Source of the DNA: Methylocystaceae bacterium UBA5192
GTDB taxonomy: Bacteria; Pseudomonadota; Alphaproteobacteria; Rhizobiales; Beijerinckiaceae
Length of the DNA: 31,616 nt
Direction of reading: 5' to 3'
Assembly (NCBI GenBank): GCA_002412985.1
Contig: DHWC01000059.1
Location: forward strand, 2,422-34,037
The notes beneath the pieces are model-generated. The model saw only the letters and a program-made list of their open reading frames with translations, made no database searches and was not told where the DNA came from. How positions within the stretch are numbered: the stretch's first letter is position 1; every line of letters starts with the position of its first letter. This document shows positions 1 to 8,590 of the stretch, piece after piece. Position numbers and translations under genes: made by a program.

Positions 1-479
1 GCGTTACGGCCCCGTTCAAGCACACGAGTTAACCCACCCGTTTTGCGTGAAATGTGAAATCGCAATGATAATTCATGCATATGAACAAAGAGATCTGTGG
101 CAAGACGCCGAACAGCATGCATTGCGACTGCCGCAAATATAGCGTCGCGCGTTTGCATGAGAATAACTGCAATAATCCGTATAGCGCCCATTAATAATGT
201 GAAATAAACAGCGCTCACGCCAATTTTTTGCCAGCTATCCGCGCCGCCTTGAGCTAATGCGTCAGTCGCCCATTTATAGGCGTAAGGCGTTAGAGCGTTG
301 AAGCCCTTGCTAATAAACAGCAAAATGAAAACAATCGCGACGCGTAATTCGAGATCACGCCGGCCCCGCGGCCAAATATATGGCCAAAGATGACGGATCG
401 TTTTTAAGAGTGACGACTCTGATAGCGCAGCCTCTGCCCTATCCTGCGCTCCGGCATCGCTTTTTCCAAAATTACGCAT
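1..479 (-). CDS. Atm1-type ABC transporter, N-terminal part (cut by window edge)
   Basis: The minus-strand frame opens at the ATG at 477-479 and runs off the left edge, giving about 159 N-terminal residues. A polar, Arg-rich leader of about 45 residues is followed by two hydrophobic helices (roughly residues 48-75 and 85-120) and then the sequence HISRKTGGLTRVLERG. That last segment is characteristic of the Atm1/ABCB7/HMT1 half-transporter family, whose members export glutathione-linked sulfur species or metal conjugates across the inner membrane. The nucleotide-binding domain would lie outside the window, so ATPase motifs cannot be checked. The gene is divergent from the LOG-family gene, with a 117-bp gap holding both promoters. 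The subfamily rests on the signature only; a general ABC exporter is the alternative. Confidence 0.82.
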   Translation of the reverse strand, partial: MRNFGKSDAGAQDRAEAALSESSLLKTIRHLWPYIWPRGRRDLELRVAIVFILLFISKGFNALTPYAYKWATDALAQGGADSWQKIGVSAVYFTLLMGAIRIIAVILMQTRDAIFAAVAMHAVRRLATDLFVHMHELSLRFHISRKTGGLTRVLERGRN

Positions 480-596
480 TATCTATCCAAATTATTGAAT
501 ATTGAATTTAAGAGACTGTGGACTTCCTATAGACGTTTTATTCTTGCCATGCACCCAACTTGACCGCTAACCCTGCGATAAGCCACAACATCCTGC

Positions 597-1193
597 ATGC
601 AAATCTTAAACACCATCTGCCTTTACTGCGGTTCTGCGACAGGAAATGATCCAACATATGTGGCTGCTGCTCAGTCCTTCGGACGCTTACTCGCGCAAGA
701 AAAGATAGGGCTTGTTTATGGCGGGGCTTCTTGCGGCCTTATGGGGGCCGCAGCTACAGCCGCCCTATCCGCCGGCGGCCGCGTCATTGGCGTCATTCCA
801 GACTTCTTCGATGACCGCGAAATCGTCGCTCAAAATCTTTCTGAACTCATCATAGTGAAAAGCATGCATGAGCGAAAACAGATAATGTTTGATCGCGCTG
901 ACGCTTTTGTTGCTTTCCCAGGCGGCATTGGCACACTTGAAGAGCTCGCCGAACAACTAACCTGGATCCAATTGGCTCGTCACGATAAGCCGCTATTAAT
1001 TGCTGATATCGGCGGATTCTGGCGTCCGCTTCTCTCCCTTATGGCGCACATGCGGAATGCGGAATTTATCCGATCAACACATGAAGTCTCGTATCTCGTC
1101 ACTGAACGGGTTGAAGAAATAATTCCAATGATCCTTAAAGCGTTGACACACCGTAGACAGCCCATCAACAACGACTTAATTCGTAAATTCTAA
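597..1193 (+). CDS. LOG family protein (TIGR00730), predicted nucleoside-5'-monophosphate phosphoribohydrolase
   Basis: The 198-residue protein has the hallmarks of the LOG (LONELY GUY)/TIGR00730 Rossmann-fold family: YGG at 41-43, the HERK motif at 91-94, and the nucleotide-binding PGGIGTLEE at 108-116. Family members hydrolyse nucleoside 5'-monophosphates to free base and ribose 5-phosphate. In plants and some bacteria the substrate is a cytokinin riboside monophosphate; in most bacteria the natural substrate is unknown. The length is normal and the N-terminus begins at the expected first beta strand, which supports the ATG at 597, although no clear Shine-Dalgarno sequence precedes it. It is convergent with cimA, 12 bp away. 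The family is certain; cytokinin activation is not claimed. Confidence 0.92.
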   Translation: MQILNTICLYCGSATGNDPTYVAAAQSFGRLLAQEKIGLVYGGASCGLMGAAATAALSAGGRVIGVIPDFFDDREIVAQNLSELIIVKSMHERKQIMFDRADAFVAFPGGIGTLEELAEQLTWIQLARHDKPLLIADIGGFWRPLLSLMAHMRNAEFIRSTHEVSYLVTERVEEIIPMILKALTHRRQPINNDLIRKF

Positions 1194-1205
1194 GTTATCT
1201 TATTC

Positions 1206-2798
1206 CTAAGCTTTAGCCTGCATCAATTTATAGGTAATCGCGTCAACCAGCGCTTCAAACGAGGCGTCTATCACATTTGCAGAAACGCCAACAGTCGACC
1301 AACGGCCTCCTTGACTATCAGCGCATTCAACCAAAACCCGCGTTACGGCGTCGGTGCCGCCCTGAAAGACGCGCACACGATAATCTACAAGTCGAATATC
1401 ATCGATAAAACGCTGATAGACGCCAAGATCCTTACGCAAAGCCAAATCTAAAGCGTTTACTGGTCCATTCCCCTCCGCTGCGGAGATGCGACTTTCCCCA
1501 TCAACGGTGATCTTCACAATTGCCTCTGCGCCCCGATCCTCAATTCCATCCGCTTTATTGAAACGACGATCAACGGAGACGCTATAACGCTCAACATCAA
1601 AAAAGTGTTTTAGCTCTCCCATGATCCTTTTTGCCAAGAGATAAAGCGATGCGTCAGCACCTTCATAGGCGTATCCTTGCGCCTCTTTTTCCTTGATTAA
1701 CTCCAGCATACGCGAAAGCCTTGCATCGTCCTTATCACACACAACGCCTAGGCGATTGAGTTCTGAGATCAAATTAGAGCGACCAGATTGATCTGACACC
1801 AAGACACGGCGCACATTGCCAACACTTTCAGGCGCCACATGCTCATAGGTTTTTGGATCTGTAAGCACTGCTGAGGCGTGTATGCCAGCCTTAGTCGCAA
1901 AGGCGCTTGCGCCCACATAAGGCGCATGTCTGTTTGGCGCACGATTAAGCAATTCATCTAGCGCATGACTAATGCGCGTCAGCTGAACAAGGCTGTCTGA
2001 TCCTACGCTAATCTCAAACAAATCGGCATATTCCGGCTTTAACAGGAGCGTTGGAATAATCGTTGTAAGATTGGCGTTGCCACAGCGTTCTCCCAAACCA
2101 TTCAAAGTCCCCTGAATTTGTCGAGCGCCCGCGCGGAGCGCAGCAAGAGAATTTGCAACTGCTTGGCCAGTATCATCATGGCAATGAACGCCAATGCGAT
2201 CGCCAGGTATTTTTTTTACAACTTGATTGACAATATTTTCTACTTCATGGGGCAAAGTCCCGCCGTTTGTATCACAAAGAACAATCCAGCGCGCCCCTGA
2301 GTCAAAAGCTGTCTGGGCGCAAGCCAACGCGTAATCTGGATTAGCCTTAAAGCCGTCAAAAAAATGCTCGCAATCGACAATGACTTCCTTCCCCCGAGCC
2401 AAGGCCGCTTCAACAGATTGACGAATTGCAAGAATATTATCTTCTTCCGTCGAGCGAAGTGCGACGCGTACTTGATAATCCCAGCTTTTAGCGACGAAGG
2501 TTACGCCATCTGCAGCGCAATCGAGTAAAGCAGCCACTCCTGGATCATTGTCGATCGAGCGACCATTTCTTCGCGTCATGCCAAATGCAATAAATTTTGA
2601 CCTTATTTTTGGCCTTTGACGAAAGAGCTCTGTATCTGTTGGATTTGCTCCTGGATAACCGCCCTCAATATAGTCAATACCCAATTCATCCAGCATTGAG
2701 ATAATCTGGAGTTTATCTTCTAAGGAAAAGTCAACTCCAGTTGTTTGCGCGCCATCGCGTAACGTTGTGTCGTAAAGCGTCACACGTTCCTTACTCAT
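1206..2798 (-). CDS. cimA: (R)-citramalate synthase, CimA type
   Basis: Of 530 residues, the first 380 or so form the DRE-TIM metallolyase barrel: DTTLRDG at 10-16 (metal and acceptor site), HCHDD at 205-209 (metal-binding histidines) and GERCGNAN at 237-244. The C-terminal 140 residues match the LeuA allosteric/dimerisation domain. Family members condense acetyl-CoA with pyruvate to citramalate, the first step of the threonine-independent route to isoleucine. Length and N-terminus fit TIGR00977 citramalate synthases better than 2-isopropylmalate or homocitrate synthases. The frame extends 21 codons upstream, but the ATG at 2796-2798 is preferred: it is preceded by GGGAGAG with 7-nt spacing, overlaps the stop of the upstream GNAT gene by 1 nt, and fits the family start. 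It is the last gene of the cysS operon. Confidence 0.9.
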   Translation of the reverse strand: MSKERVTLYDTTLRDGAQTTGVDFSLEDKLQIISMLDELGIDYIEGGYPGANPTDTELFRQRPKIRSKFIAFGMTRRNGRSIDNDPGVAALLDCAADGVTFVAKSWDYQVRVALRSTEEDNILAIRQSVEAALARGKEVIVDCEHFFDGFKANPDYALACAQTAFDSGARWIVLCDTNGGTLPHEVENIVNQVVKKIPGDRIGVHCHDDTGQAVANSLAALRAGARQIQGTLNGLGERCGNANLTTIIPTLLLKPEYADLFEISVGSDSLVQLTRISHALDELLNRAPNRHAPYVGASAFATKAGIHASAVLTDPKTYEHVAPESVGNVRRVLVSDQSGRSNLISELNRLGVVCDKDDARLSRMLELIKEKEAQGYAYEGADASLYLLAKRIMGELKHFFDVERYSVSVDRRFNKADGIEDRGAEAIVKITVDGESRISAAEGNGPVNALDLALRKDLGVYQRFIDDIRLVDYRVRVFQGGTDAVTRVLVECADSQGGRWSTVGVSANVIDASFEALVDAITYKLMQAKA

Positions 2799-3307
2799 TA
2801 ATGTGCTCTCCCAGCGGTTATATCCGCTAATTCTTTTGTCATTGTCGTGACGCCAAGCCATTGACCCGCGCGAAGATGTGTAATGCGGCTCTGTGGCGAA
2901 TAGCCTCGAGCAATAAAGAAATCCTTCGCTGTGTCTGATGACTCTAGAGTGATTTTCTTAACGCCGCGATGCGCGCCGAGCTTTTCTATCGCCTCCAGCA
3001 AATAGCCGCCAACACCCTGACCGCTAAAATCAGGATGCACATAGAGCATATCAAGAAACTGATTGTTTTTAAACGAGGCGAAACCGACGATTTTAGCCTG
3101 TTGAAGCGCAAGGATCGTTAGATTTTGTCCTAATCGCGCGCTGAAGGCCGCCTCATCATCTATTTGCGATATCCAGGCCTCGCGCTGCTCTTCATCATAA
3201 TCTTCAGCCGCCAACCCCTCTATGCTTGCGCGAAATAACTCCCGCAAAGCCTTCACATCCTGAGGCAAGAATGGACGCAAATTAGGAGGCTGGTTTTTCA
3301 TACCCAT
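2798..3307 (-). CDS. GNAT family N-acetyltransferase
   Basis: This 169-residue single-domain protein has GNAT motif A at about residues 90-115, DMLYVHPDFSGQGVGGYLL, including the Q-G-V-G-G acetyl-CoA pyrophosphate loop, and a C-terminal FFIARGYSP segment typical of motif B. The acceptor substrate cannot be read from sequence. Its stop (TAA) shares one base with the cimA ATG, and its own start shares one base with the stop of the upstream microprotein, so all three are probably translationally coupled. The ATG at 3305-3307 is chosen for this overlap; a second ATG two codons later (3299-3301) is possible. A GNAT gene between cysS and cimA recurs in Hyphomicrobiales, so it is probably an ancestral operon member. 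Confidence 0.85.
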   Translation of the reverse strand: MGMKNQPPNLRPFLPQDVKALRELFRASIEGLAAEDYDEEQREAWISQIDDEAAFSARLGQNLTILALQQAKIVGFASFKNNQFLDMLYVHPDFSGQGVGGYLLEAIEKLGAHRGVKKITLESSDTAKDFFIARGYSPQSRITHLRAGQWLGVTTMTKELADITAGRAH

Positions 3308-3441
3308 CAAACGAGCTCAAAGACCTGCAGTAAGCGCCACGTGATAAAACCTGCAAGCGCCAGGACAGTAATTTTAAAGATTAAATATAAAAACCAATGC
3401 CGTTTAAATGGCAGAGTCTTTTTCCAGTCTTCCTGCGACAT
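3307..3441 (-). CDS. Small single-span membrane protein (44 aa), hypothetical
   Basis: A 44-codon frame on the minus strand starts with ATG at 3439-3441 and ends with TGA at 3307-3309. The N-terminal 15 residues are charged (MSQEDWKKTLPFKRHW), followed by about 20 hydrophobic residues (FLYLIFKITVLALAGFITW) and a short C-terminal tail, which suggests one transmembrane helix with a basic N-terminal flank. A GAGG Shine-Dalgarno sequence lies about 8 nt before the ATG. The TGA shares its last base with the ATG of the GNAT gene, an arrangement hard to explain unless the frame is translated. I do not recognise a family; DUF2474-type microproteins have similar size and topology, but I cannot confirm a match. 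Confidence 0.62.
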   Translation of the reverse strand: MSQEDWKKTLPFKRHWFLYLIFKITVLALAGFITWRLLQVFELV

Positions 3442-3489
3442 TATTTAATCCTCTAATCCCCTTGCTAAGTCATGACGAGCAGCAGCATG

Positions 3490-4863
3490 TTATGAAATCA
3501 CCGTCCACGACGTCGTGCCATCCTTATTATCCTTGAGCGAAACGCCTAAACTCTCAAGCTGGTCGCGAATACGGTCAGATTCGGTCCAATTCTTTGTTAA
3601 TCGGGCCTCAATCCGCTGAGAAATTAGCTGCTCTAAATCAGATTTTGTCAAACCAATCTTTGCTAATTGCGCTTCTTCAGATTGATTATCAGAAGCAGCT
3701 TCATGACTAGCAAACCCCATAAACTTAAGACACGCAGCTAAGGCCGCTGGATTGGATTTTTTTAATATATGTAGATGGGCCTCAGCTTTAGCAAAATTCA
3801 AGTCATCGTTTAAAGCAACGATAAATTCTTCTGTTGGTTCGGAAGGCGTCACACGATCAATCGCCCGCATCCAATCATTATAGACTTTGGCGGCGTCTTC
3901 CAATGCCTTCACTGTCCAATCAATGGGCTGCCGATAATGCGTGCGCAACATTGCAAGTCGCAATATTGCTCCAGACCAAGCGCGACCGCCAAAGGTTTCT
4001 GAGGCAAGCAACTCATGAATTGTAACAAAATTTCCCAAACTCTTAGACATTTTCTCGCCTTCGACCTGAAGAAATCCATTATGCATCCAGTAATGGGCCA
4101 TAATTTCGCGATCGAAGGCGCAACAGCTTTGCGCAATTTCATTCTCATGATGCGGAAAGATCAGATCAATGCCGCCCCCGTGAATATCAAAAATTTCTCC
4201 AAGGTGCGCCCAGGACATTGCTGAACATTCAATGTGCCACCCCGGGCGCCCCCGCCCCCAAGGGCTATCCCAGCCCGGCTCACTGGACTGAGAGGGCTTC
4301 CAAAGAACAAAATCCATGTCGCCACGTTTATAGGGCGCGACATCAACACGCGCTCCAGCTAGCATTTCATCTAAAGAACGACGCGAAAGCTCACCGTATT
4401 GCGGCATAGATGGCACACTGAATAAAACATGCCGATCTGCAGCATAAGCATGTCCCGCGCTCATTAACCGCTCAATTAGCTGGATCATCTGCGCGATATG
4501 CTCAGTCGCTCTTGGTTGAACAGTGGGATCAAGACAGCCAAGCGCTTTAACATCTGCTTGGAAGATTTGATTTGTCTTTTCGGTCAATTCGCGGATTGTA
4601 ATACCGCGCTCAGCCGCGCGCGCATTTATTTTATCATCGACATCAGTGATGTTTCGAACATATTTAACATTGTTTTCGCCATATAAATGGCGCAACAGCC
4701 GAAATAAAAGATCAAAGACGATAATTGGCCGTGCATTGCCAATATGCGCGTAATCATAAACTGTCGGGCCACAGACATAGAGACGCACATTGCTGCGATC
4801 GATCGGTTCAAAGAACTCTTTAGATCGCGTAAGCGTATTATAGATTTTAAGAGCTGATGACAT
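3490..4863 (-). CDS. cysS: Cysteine-tRNA ligase
   Basis: The 457-residue protein charges tRNA-Cys with cysteine. It shows the class Ia signatures: Cys31 in YVCGPTVYDYAHIGNARP (zinc ligand plus the HIGH-like HIGN at 40-43), further zinc-site residues in WHIECSAM and HHENE, and the KMSKS loop at 271-275. The C-terminal DALR and anticodon-recognition region is present, so the length is complete. The ATG at 4861-4863 is preceded by a GGGGAG Shine-Dalgarno sequence. It is the first gene of an apparent operon with the 44-residue membrane protein, the GNAT enzyme and cimA. A 5-bp dyad (4880-4884 with 4890-4894) in the short leader is too small to interpret. Confidence 0.97.
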   Translation of the reverse strand: MSSALKIYNTLTRSKEFFEPIDRSNVRLYVCGPTVYDYAHIGNARPIIVFDLLFRLLRHLYGENNVKYVRNITDVDDKINARAAERGITIRELTEKTNQIFQADVKALGCLDPTVQPRATEHIAQMIQLIERLMSAGHAYAADRHVLFSVPSMPQYGELSRRSLDEMLAGARVDVAPYKRGDMDFVLWKPSQSSEPGWDSPWGRGRPGWHIECSAMSWAHLGEIFDIHGGGIDLIFPHHENEIAQSCCAFDREIMAHYWMHNGFLQVEGEKMSKSLGNFVTIHELLASETFGGRAWSGAILRLAMLRTHYRQPIDWTVKALEDAAKVYNDWMRAIDRVTPSEPTEEFIVALNDDLNFAKAEAHLHILKKSNPAALAACLKFMGFASHEAASDNQSEEAQLAKIGLTKSDLEQLISQRIEARLTKNWTESDRIRDQLESLGVSLKDNKDGTTSWTVIS

Positions 4864-5063
4864 AGTCTCCCCAAGACCGCATCCGGCCGGGATGTCGTTT
4901 CATGTCATGCAAATAAACAAGACGACCACGGCCGAAACTAAAGTCAGCTATCACTTAGCTGGTTAAAATTAAAAAAGCAGCAACATCTCCAAACCATGCG
5001 ATGGCCCCTCAGCTGGCGTCAAGCCAGGAATGCCACACTCATGAGCGCACCCGGACTCGGTCA

Positions 5064-5582
5064 CTAATTTCTAACAAAATCGCCGCAACGCGGGGCTGGA
5101 CCTTGCCCGCCCCAGGGGGTTATCACCACCGTGGATGTTGAACTCTCAGGCGACCCATCAATCAATCTATCTGAATAAACCATGTAAACCAATATGTTGC
5201 GTTTAACATCGCAGCCGCGCACGATCTGCATGCGCTTAAAAAGCAGCGAGCGCCGCTCGCTAAAAACAGAATCTCCCTGACTAAATTTATCCTTAAATTT
5301 TATCGGTCCATGTTGATTGCAAGAAAGCGAAACTTCTGATGTTTGCTCCGCGACGCCAAACATGCCCGCGACGCCTCCCTTTTCATGAGCCGTATAATAA
5401 CAAACCAAACCATCTATCAAAGGATCATCAATCCCATAAGTCGCTAATTTATCATTTGGCGTTAGCAACTTAAAATCCGTTGATTTACGGAAAATAAGAT
5501 CAGGAGATTCCTGAGCTGTTAGATCATGAGCCCATAAAAGGGCGCATAAAAATAATATAGCTCTCATGATCCGGCGCATCAT
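5064..5582 (-). CDS. creA: CreA family periplasmic protein
   Basis: The 172-residue product begins with a signal peptide (basic MMRRIMR, a hydrophobic stretch to about residue 18, probable cleavage after the Ala of LTA near residue 23). The mature part matches the CreA family closely: DPLIDGLVCYYT, KGGVAGMFGVAE, FSERRSLLFKRMQIVR and NILVYMVYSDRLIDGSP. Four cysteines remain in the mature protein. CreA is a widespread periplasmic protein without established biochemical function; in E. coli it lies beside the CreBC two-component genes, but no creB or creC is seen here. GGAGGG lies 4 nt before the first ATG (5580-5582), so that start is preferred over the ATG one codon later. Confidence 0.9.
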   Translation of the reverse strand: MMRRIMRAILFLCALLWAHDLTAQESPDLIFRKSTDFKLLTPNDKLATYGIDDPLIDGLVCYYTAHEKGGVAGMFGVAEQTSEVSLSCNQHGPIKFKDKFSQGDSVFSERRSLLFKRMQIVRGCDVKRNILVYMVYSDRLIDGSPESSTSTVVITPWGGQGPAPRCGDFVRN

Positions 5583-5755
5583 TTAACCCTCCATGCTTCA
5601 TTTCTTGCCCCTAGACGAAATAAGAGAGATCTAGAGGCGTATATTACTACTACTTCTTAGTTATAAATGGTCTTACATGAAAGCCGGCCTATGAGTAGCT
5701 CAAAATTAAAAAATTCAATTCATATAATTCTAAAACAATTCAGAAACTCTAGGGT

Positions 5756-8281
5756 TTAAGAACTTAAATGACTTTTAACTGTTTCGATAAGTTGCTTGAT
5801 GGAAAAAGGCTTAGGCAAAAACCCAAACTCGCCCTCAGGCAAATTCTTAGCAAAGGCTTCCTCGGCATACCCAGACACAAACACAATTTTTGCGTGAACG
5901 CCGCGTTTTCTTAATTCCGCAAACATTGCCGGACCATCCATTTCCGGCATGACGACATCAGAAATAATAAGATCGATTTTCCCTTTTTGCGCATCAACAA
6001 TTTCAAGCGCTTCTTGACCCGTTGTCGCCTCTAATACTGTAAATCCTCTAGAGCTGAGAGCTCTTGCGCCGATAGATCGAACAGCGTCTTCATCTTCAAC
6101 CAATAAAATAATTCCCTGCCCCGTATAATCTGCTGTTGTTTTTGCAGCCTCTTCGCTCTTAACAACAGCTTCCTTTTCATCCGGCACATGGCGAGGTAGA
6201 AAAATTCTAAAAACGGTGCCCTTTCCTAGATCGCTATCAACAAAAATATACCCCTCCGACTGTTTAACAATGCCAAACACAGTCGAGAGACCAAGCCCCG
6301 TGCCCTTGCCAACTTCCTTTGTGGTAAAGAAGGGCTCAAAAATTTTTTCTCTAACCTCTGGCGGTATGCCGCCGCCATTATCTTCGACCTCGATCAACAC
6401 ATAATCCGCACTCGGCAGAGTCTCATCTGCGACAGTTGCGCATTCCTTCATCAAAACATTACGTGTGCGTATTTGAACGCGCCCGCCTGTGGCTGGCATT
6501 GCATCGCGCGCGTTGACAACAAGATTGATAATTACTTGTTCAAATTGGGTAATATCAGCTTTGATAAACCATAGATCGCGTCCGTGACGAACCTCAAGTT
6601 CATTTTTTTCACCAACAACCCGACGTAAGAGAATCTGCAGATCGGAGAGCGCCTCACTGAGTTGCAAGACCTGCGGCCTCAATGTCTGGCGTCGAGAAAA
6701 CGCCAGCAATTGACGCGTTAAACCAGCAGCGCGATTAGCTGTTTCTTTAATTTGACGAATATCTTTAAAAGCTGGATCAGTTGGACGATGACTTGATAAG
6801 AGTAAATCCGAATAGCCAATGATGGCCGTAAGCATGTTATTAAAATCATGCGCGATGCCGCCAGCTAGTTGACCAACGGCGTTCATCTTCTGAGATTGAG
6901 CGAATTCTTCTTGTAATTTGCGTTGTTCTGTTGTGTCCAAGGCATAAATCATTGCGCCGTTTTTACCCGCGTCCCCGCCTGGAGAGACAAAAAACCGCGC
7001 TGACCGCAACGCTCCGCCATCTTCCAAGGTCGCATCGACAGGTCGGATATCGCTCTTACCCTTGAAAGCTTCGTCAATCGCGTTTCGCAATGTTGCGCGA
7101 TCACGTTCATTAACGCCTTGCAATAAAAGCCATGGCGATCCGCTTTTTGACGATCCAGACTCACGCGCTTGAGGCATCAATTGAGCAAAAGCGGCATTCG
7201 CCTCGTGTAACCGACCTTCGCTATCAAGCGAAGCGATCGCCATTGGCGTTGAATTAAAAAATCGCGCAAACCGAACTTCTGCTGCACGGAGATTTTCTTC
7301 AGGCTGCTCACCCGCCGTACGATTAAGAACAAGCGTGCGCGAAGAGCCTGCTTGACCATTTTGTCCAAAGGCGACTTGATGAAGCAATCGCACTGGCAAA
7401 GAGCGACCATCCTGACAGCGCAAATCCAAATCTAATTGCGCCATACGCACCTCTCCTGGCGCACCGCGAATAGCGGATAACAAAGTCGCGCTGTCATTGG
7501 CGATGATCGTGGAGAGCGTAGCTCCGCCTGAACCAACTTGCGTTAAGTCATACCCGAGCCAGCCGGCAAGCGTATTGTTCATGTAAGAGACATCGCCAGA
7601 AGGCTCCGCTGAGAAGAAGCCTGCAGGCGCATGATCTAAAAAATCAATCGCATGTTGGAGTTCTTGAAACACATTTTCTTGTCGCTGACGCTCCACCGTT
7701 ACGTCCGCTACGGTCCAGAGCGTCGCTCGCAGGGCGATTTGCGGCAAGGGGCGCACGCGAATGCGATACCACCCGACAGATCCATTATTAGGGGGTAAAG
7801 GCGGAGAGAGACGTAAATCTTCCGCATGCGCAACGCCGGCGCGGGCTGCTTGCGCAAGCCGATAGACCGCCTCCGATACCTCTGGCGGGCCGGAAAACAA
7901 CCGATCAACGCCCCGAACGCCGGCTACATCCTGAGCGCTACAAAGAGTCAAATAGGCTGGGTTGGCGAAATAAATCTCTGCTTCGCCGATTGTAATGAGT
8001 AACCCCTCACTCGAGCTATCGGCGATAATTTTGCTGACATCATCTGCAACTTGTCGCGTTGAGAATTGAATCAAGCCTACGGCGTAGGCAAATAGAAAAA
8101 AGATGCCGGCAACGCCAAAAAGCGCCAAAGCAAGCATAGTGAAGCGCGGCGCCAAACCCACTGGCGCAAGAAAATAAATCGCGGCGACCCCTAAAATCAG
8201 ACAGGCTAAAGCCACCACCAGCAACGCGCTGCCGGATCGCTCGCTTCGCTCATAGGCGGGAGACGCCACCCGCTCGGTCAT
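5756..8281 (-). CDS. cckA: Cell cycle hybrid histidine kinase/phosphatase CckA
   Basis: This 841-residue protein has two transmembrane helices (about 17-40 and 47-70), two or three PAS-like sensor regions (about 80-450), a HisKA domain with phospho-acceptor His478 in GGIAHDFNNML, a HATPase domain with the N box NLVVNARDA and G boxes DNGGGIP and GKGTGLGLSTV, and a C-terminal receiver domain with Asp775 in ISDVVMPEMDG. This architecture is that of CckA, which passes phosphate through ChpT to CtrA and CpdR to control the alphaproteobacterial cell cycle. Length and domain order match CckA rather than other hybrid kinases. The gene stands alone on the minus strand, divergent from the FliO-domain gene as in related genomes. 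An AAGG motif lies 7 nt before the ATG. Confidence 0.93.
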   Translation of the reverse strand: MTERVASPAYERSERSGSALLVVALACLILGVAAIYFLAPVGLAPRFTMLALALFGVAGIFFLFAYAVGLIQFSTRQVADDVSKIIADSSSEGLLITIGEAEIYFANPAYLTLCSAQDVAGVRGVDRLFSGPPEVSEAVYRLAQAARAGVAHAEDLRLSPPLPPNNGSVGWYRIRVRPLPQIALRATLWTVADVTVERQRQENVFQELQHAIDFLDHAPAGFFSAEPSGDVSYMNNTLAGWLGYDLTQVGSGGATLSTIIANDSATLLSAIRGAPGEVRMAQLDLDLRCQDGRSLPVRLLHQVAFGQNGQAGSSRTLVLNRTAGEQPEENLRAAEVRFARFFNSTPMAIASLDSEGRLHEANAAFAQLMPQARESGSSKSGSPWLLLQGVNERDRATLRNAIDEAFKGKSDIRPVDATLEDGGALRSARFFVSPGGDAGKNGAMIYALDTTEQRKLQEEFAQSQKMNAVGQLAGGIAHDFNNMLTAIIGYSDLLLSSHRPTDPAFKDIRQIKETANRAAGLTRQLLAFSRRQTLRPQVLQLSEALSDLQILLRRVVGEKNELEVRHGRDLWFIKADITQFEQVIINLVVNARDAMPATGGRVQIRTRNVLMKECATVADETLPSADYVLIEVEDNGGGIPPEVREKIFEPFFTTKEVGKGTGLGLSTVFGIVKQSEGYIFVDSDLGKGTVFRIFLPRHVPDEKEAVVKSEEAAKTTADYTGQGIILLVEDEDAVRSIGARALSSRGFTVLEATTGQEALEIVDAQKGKIDLIISDVVMPEMDGPAMFAELRKRGVHAKIVFVSGYAEEAFAKNLPEGEFGFLPKPFSIKQLIETVKSHLSS

Positions 8282-8440
8282 CTTAAAGCCTTATCGACAA
8301 AAGAGCAGGTCTTGCGCCTTACTCGGATTTTTCAGCGATTCGATATTTCCGTCAGATTAATGCTAAAAACGTCGAGTCAAAACGCTGAAACGAAAATATT
8401 CAGTTGGGAGAGCCATATTCGACTTAACCCCGCCCAAAAC

Positions 8441-8479
8441 AAAAAAGCGCTGTAGCCGGGCTTTGGCCTCAAAAGCGCT
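8441..8479 (-). terminator. Terminator-like hairpin in the cckA leader
   Basis: Two copies of AGCGCT (8446-8451 and 8474-8479) can pair as a 6-bp stem around a 22-nt loop that itself contains a GGC/GCC pairing. Read on the minus strand, the hairpin is followed directly by TTTTTTGTTTTG, as in an intrinsic terminator. It lies about 160 nt upstream of the cckA start codon. It would attenuate cckA if the promoter is to its right, or block antisense read-through if the promoter is to its left. The direct repeat AAAAGCGCT is an alternative reading of the same bases. Confidence 0.35.
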
Positions 8480-8518
8480 CAGATTTACGCTTAGCCGGCA
8501 TTAACCATTTATTTATAT

Positions 8519-8573
8519 TTCGTCCGCGCTTGCCAGAAAGGCTGATAGTTTGGCAAGTTCAGAAGAGGACGAA
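8519..8573 (+). promoter_or_regulatory. Nested inverted repeat in the fliO leader
   Basis: Two perfect 7-bp arms are nested: outer TTCGTCC (8519-8525) with GGACGAA (8567-8573), and inner CTTGCCA (8529-8535) with TGGCAAG (8551-8557), around a 15-nt central segment. The structure ends 17 nt before the fliO ATG. It could be an RNA stem-loop with an internal bulge, controlling translation or stability, or a DNA operator. I do not recognise it as a known element. Confidence 0.5.
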
Positions 8574-8590
8574 CGAGAGACCCCCTTTTC

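Larger units (their letters stand above)
8282..8590. other. 309-bp divergent intergenic region (cckA/fliO)
   Basis: No open frame of convincing length lies here. The region must hold the promoters for cckA (leftward) and the FliO-domain gene (rightward). It contains two dyads described separately: a terminator-like hairpin reading leftward (8441-8479) and a nested inverted repeat immediately before fliO (8519-8573). TTAACC sequences occur at 8424 and near 8501, resembling CtrA half-sites, but I could not pair either with a second half at the canonical spacing. Confidence 0.6.

Noticed and set aside
2799..2861. 21-codon upstream extension of cimA
   Set aside because: It lies within the GNAT gene; GGGAGAG and the TAATG overlap place the start at 2798.
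4945..4961. CAGCTA/TAGCTG dyad downstream of creA
   Set aside because: Only 6 bp, far from the creA stop, and without a T run on the minus strand; too weak for a terminator call.
8421..8510. CtrA boxes between cckA and fliO
   Set aside because: TTAACC half-sites occur, but no TTAA-N7-TTAA pair; CTTA-GCCGGCA-TTAA is one base off in the left half-site and spacing.
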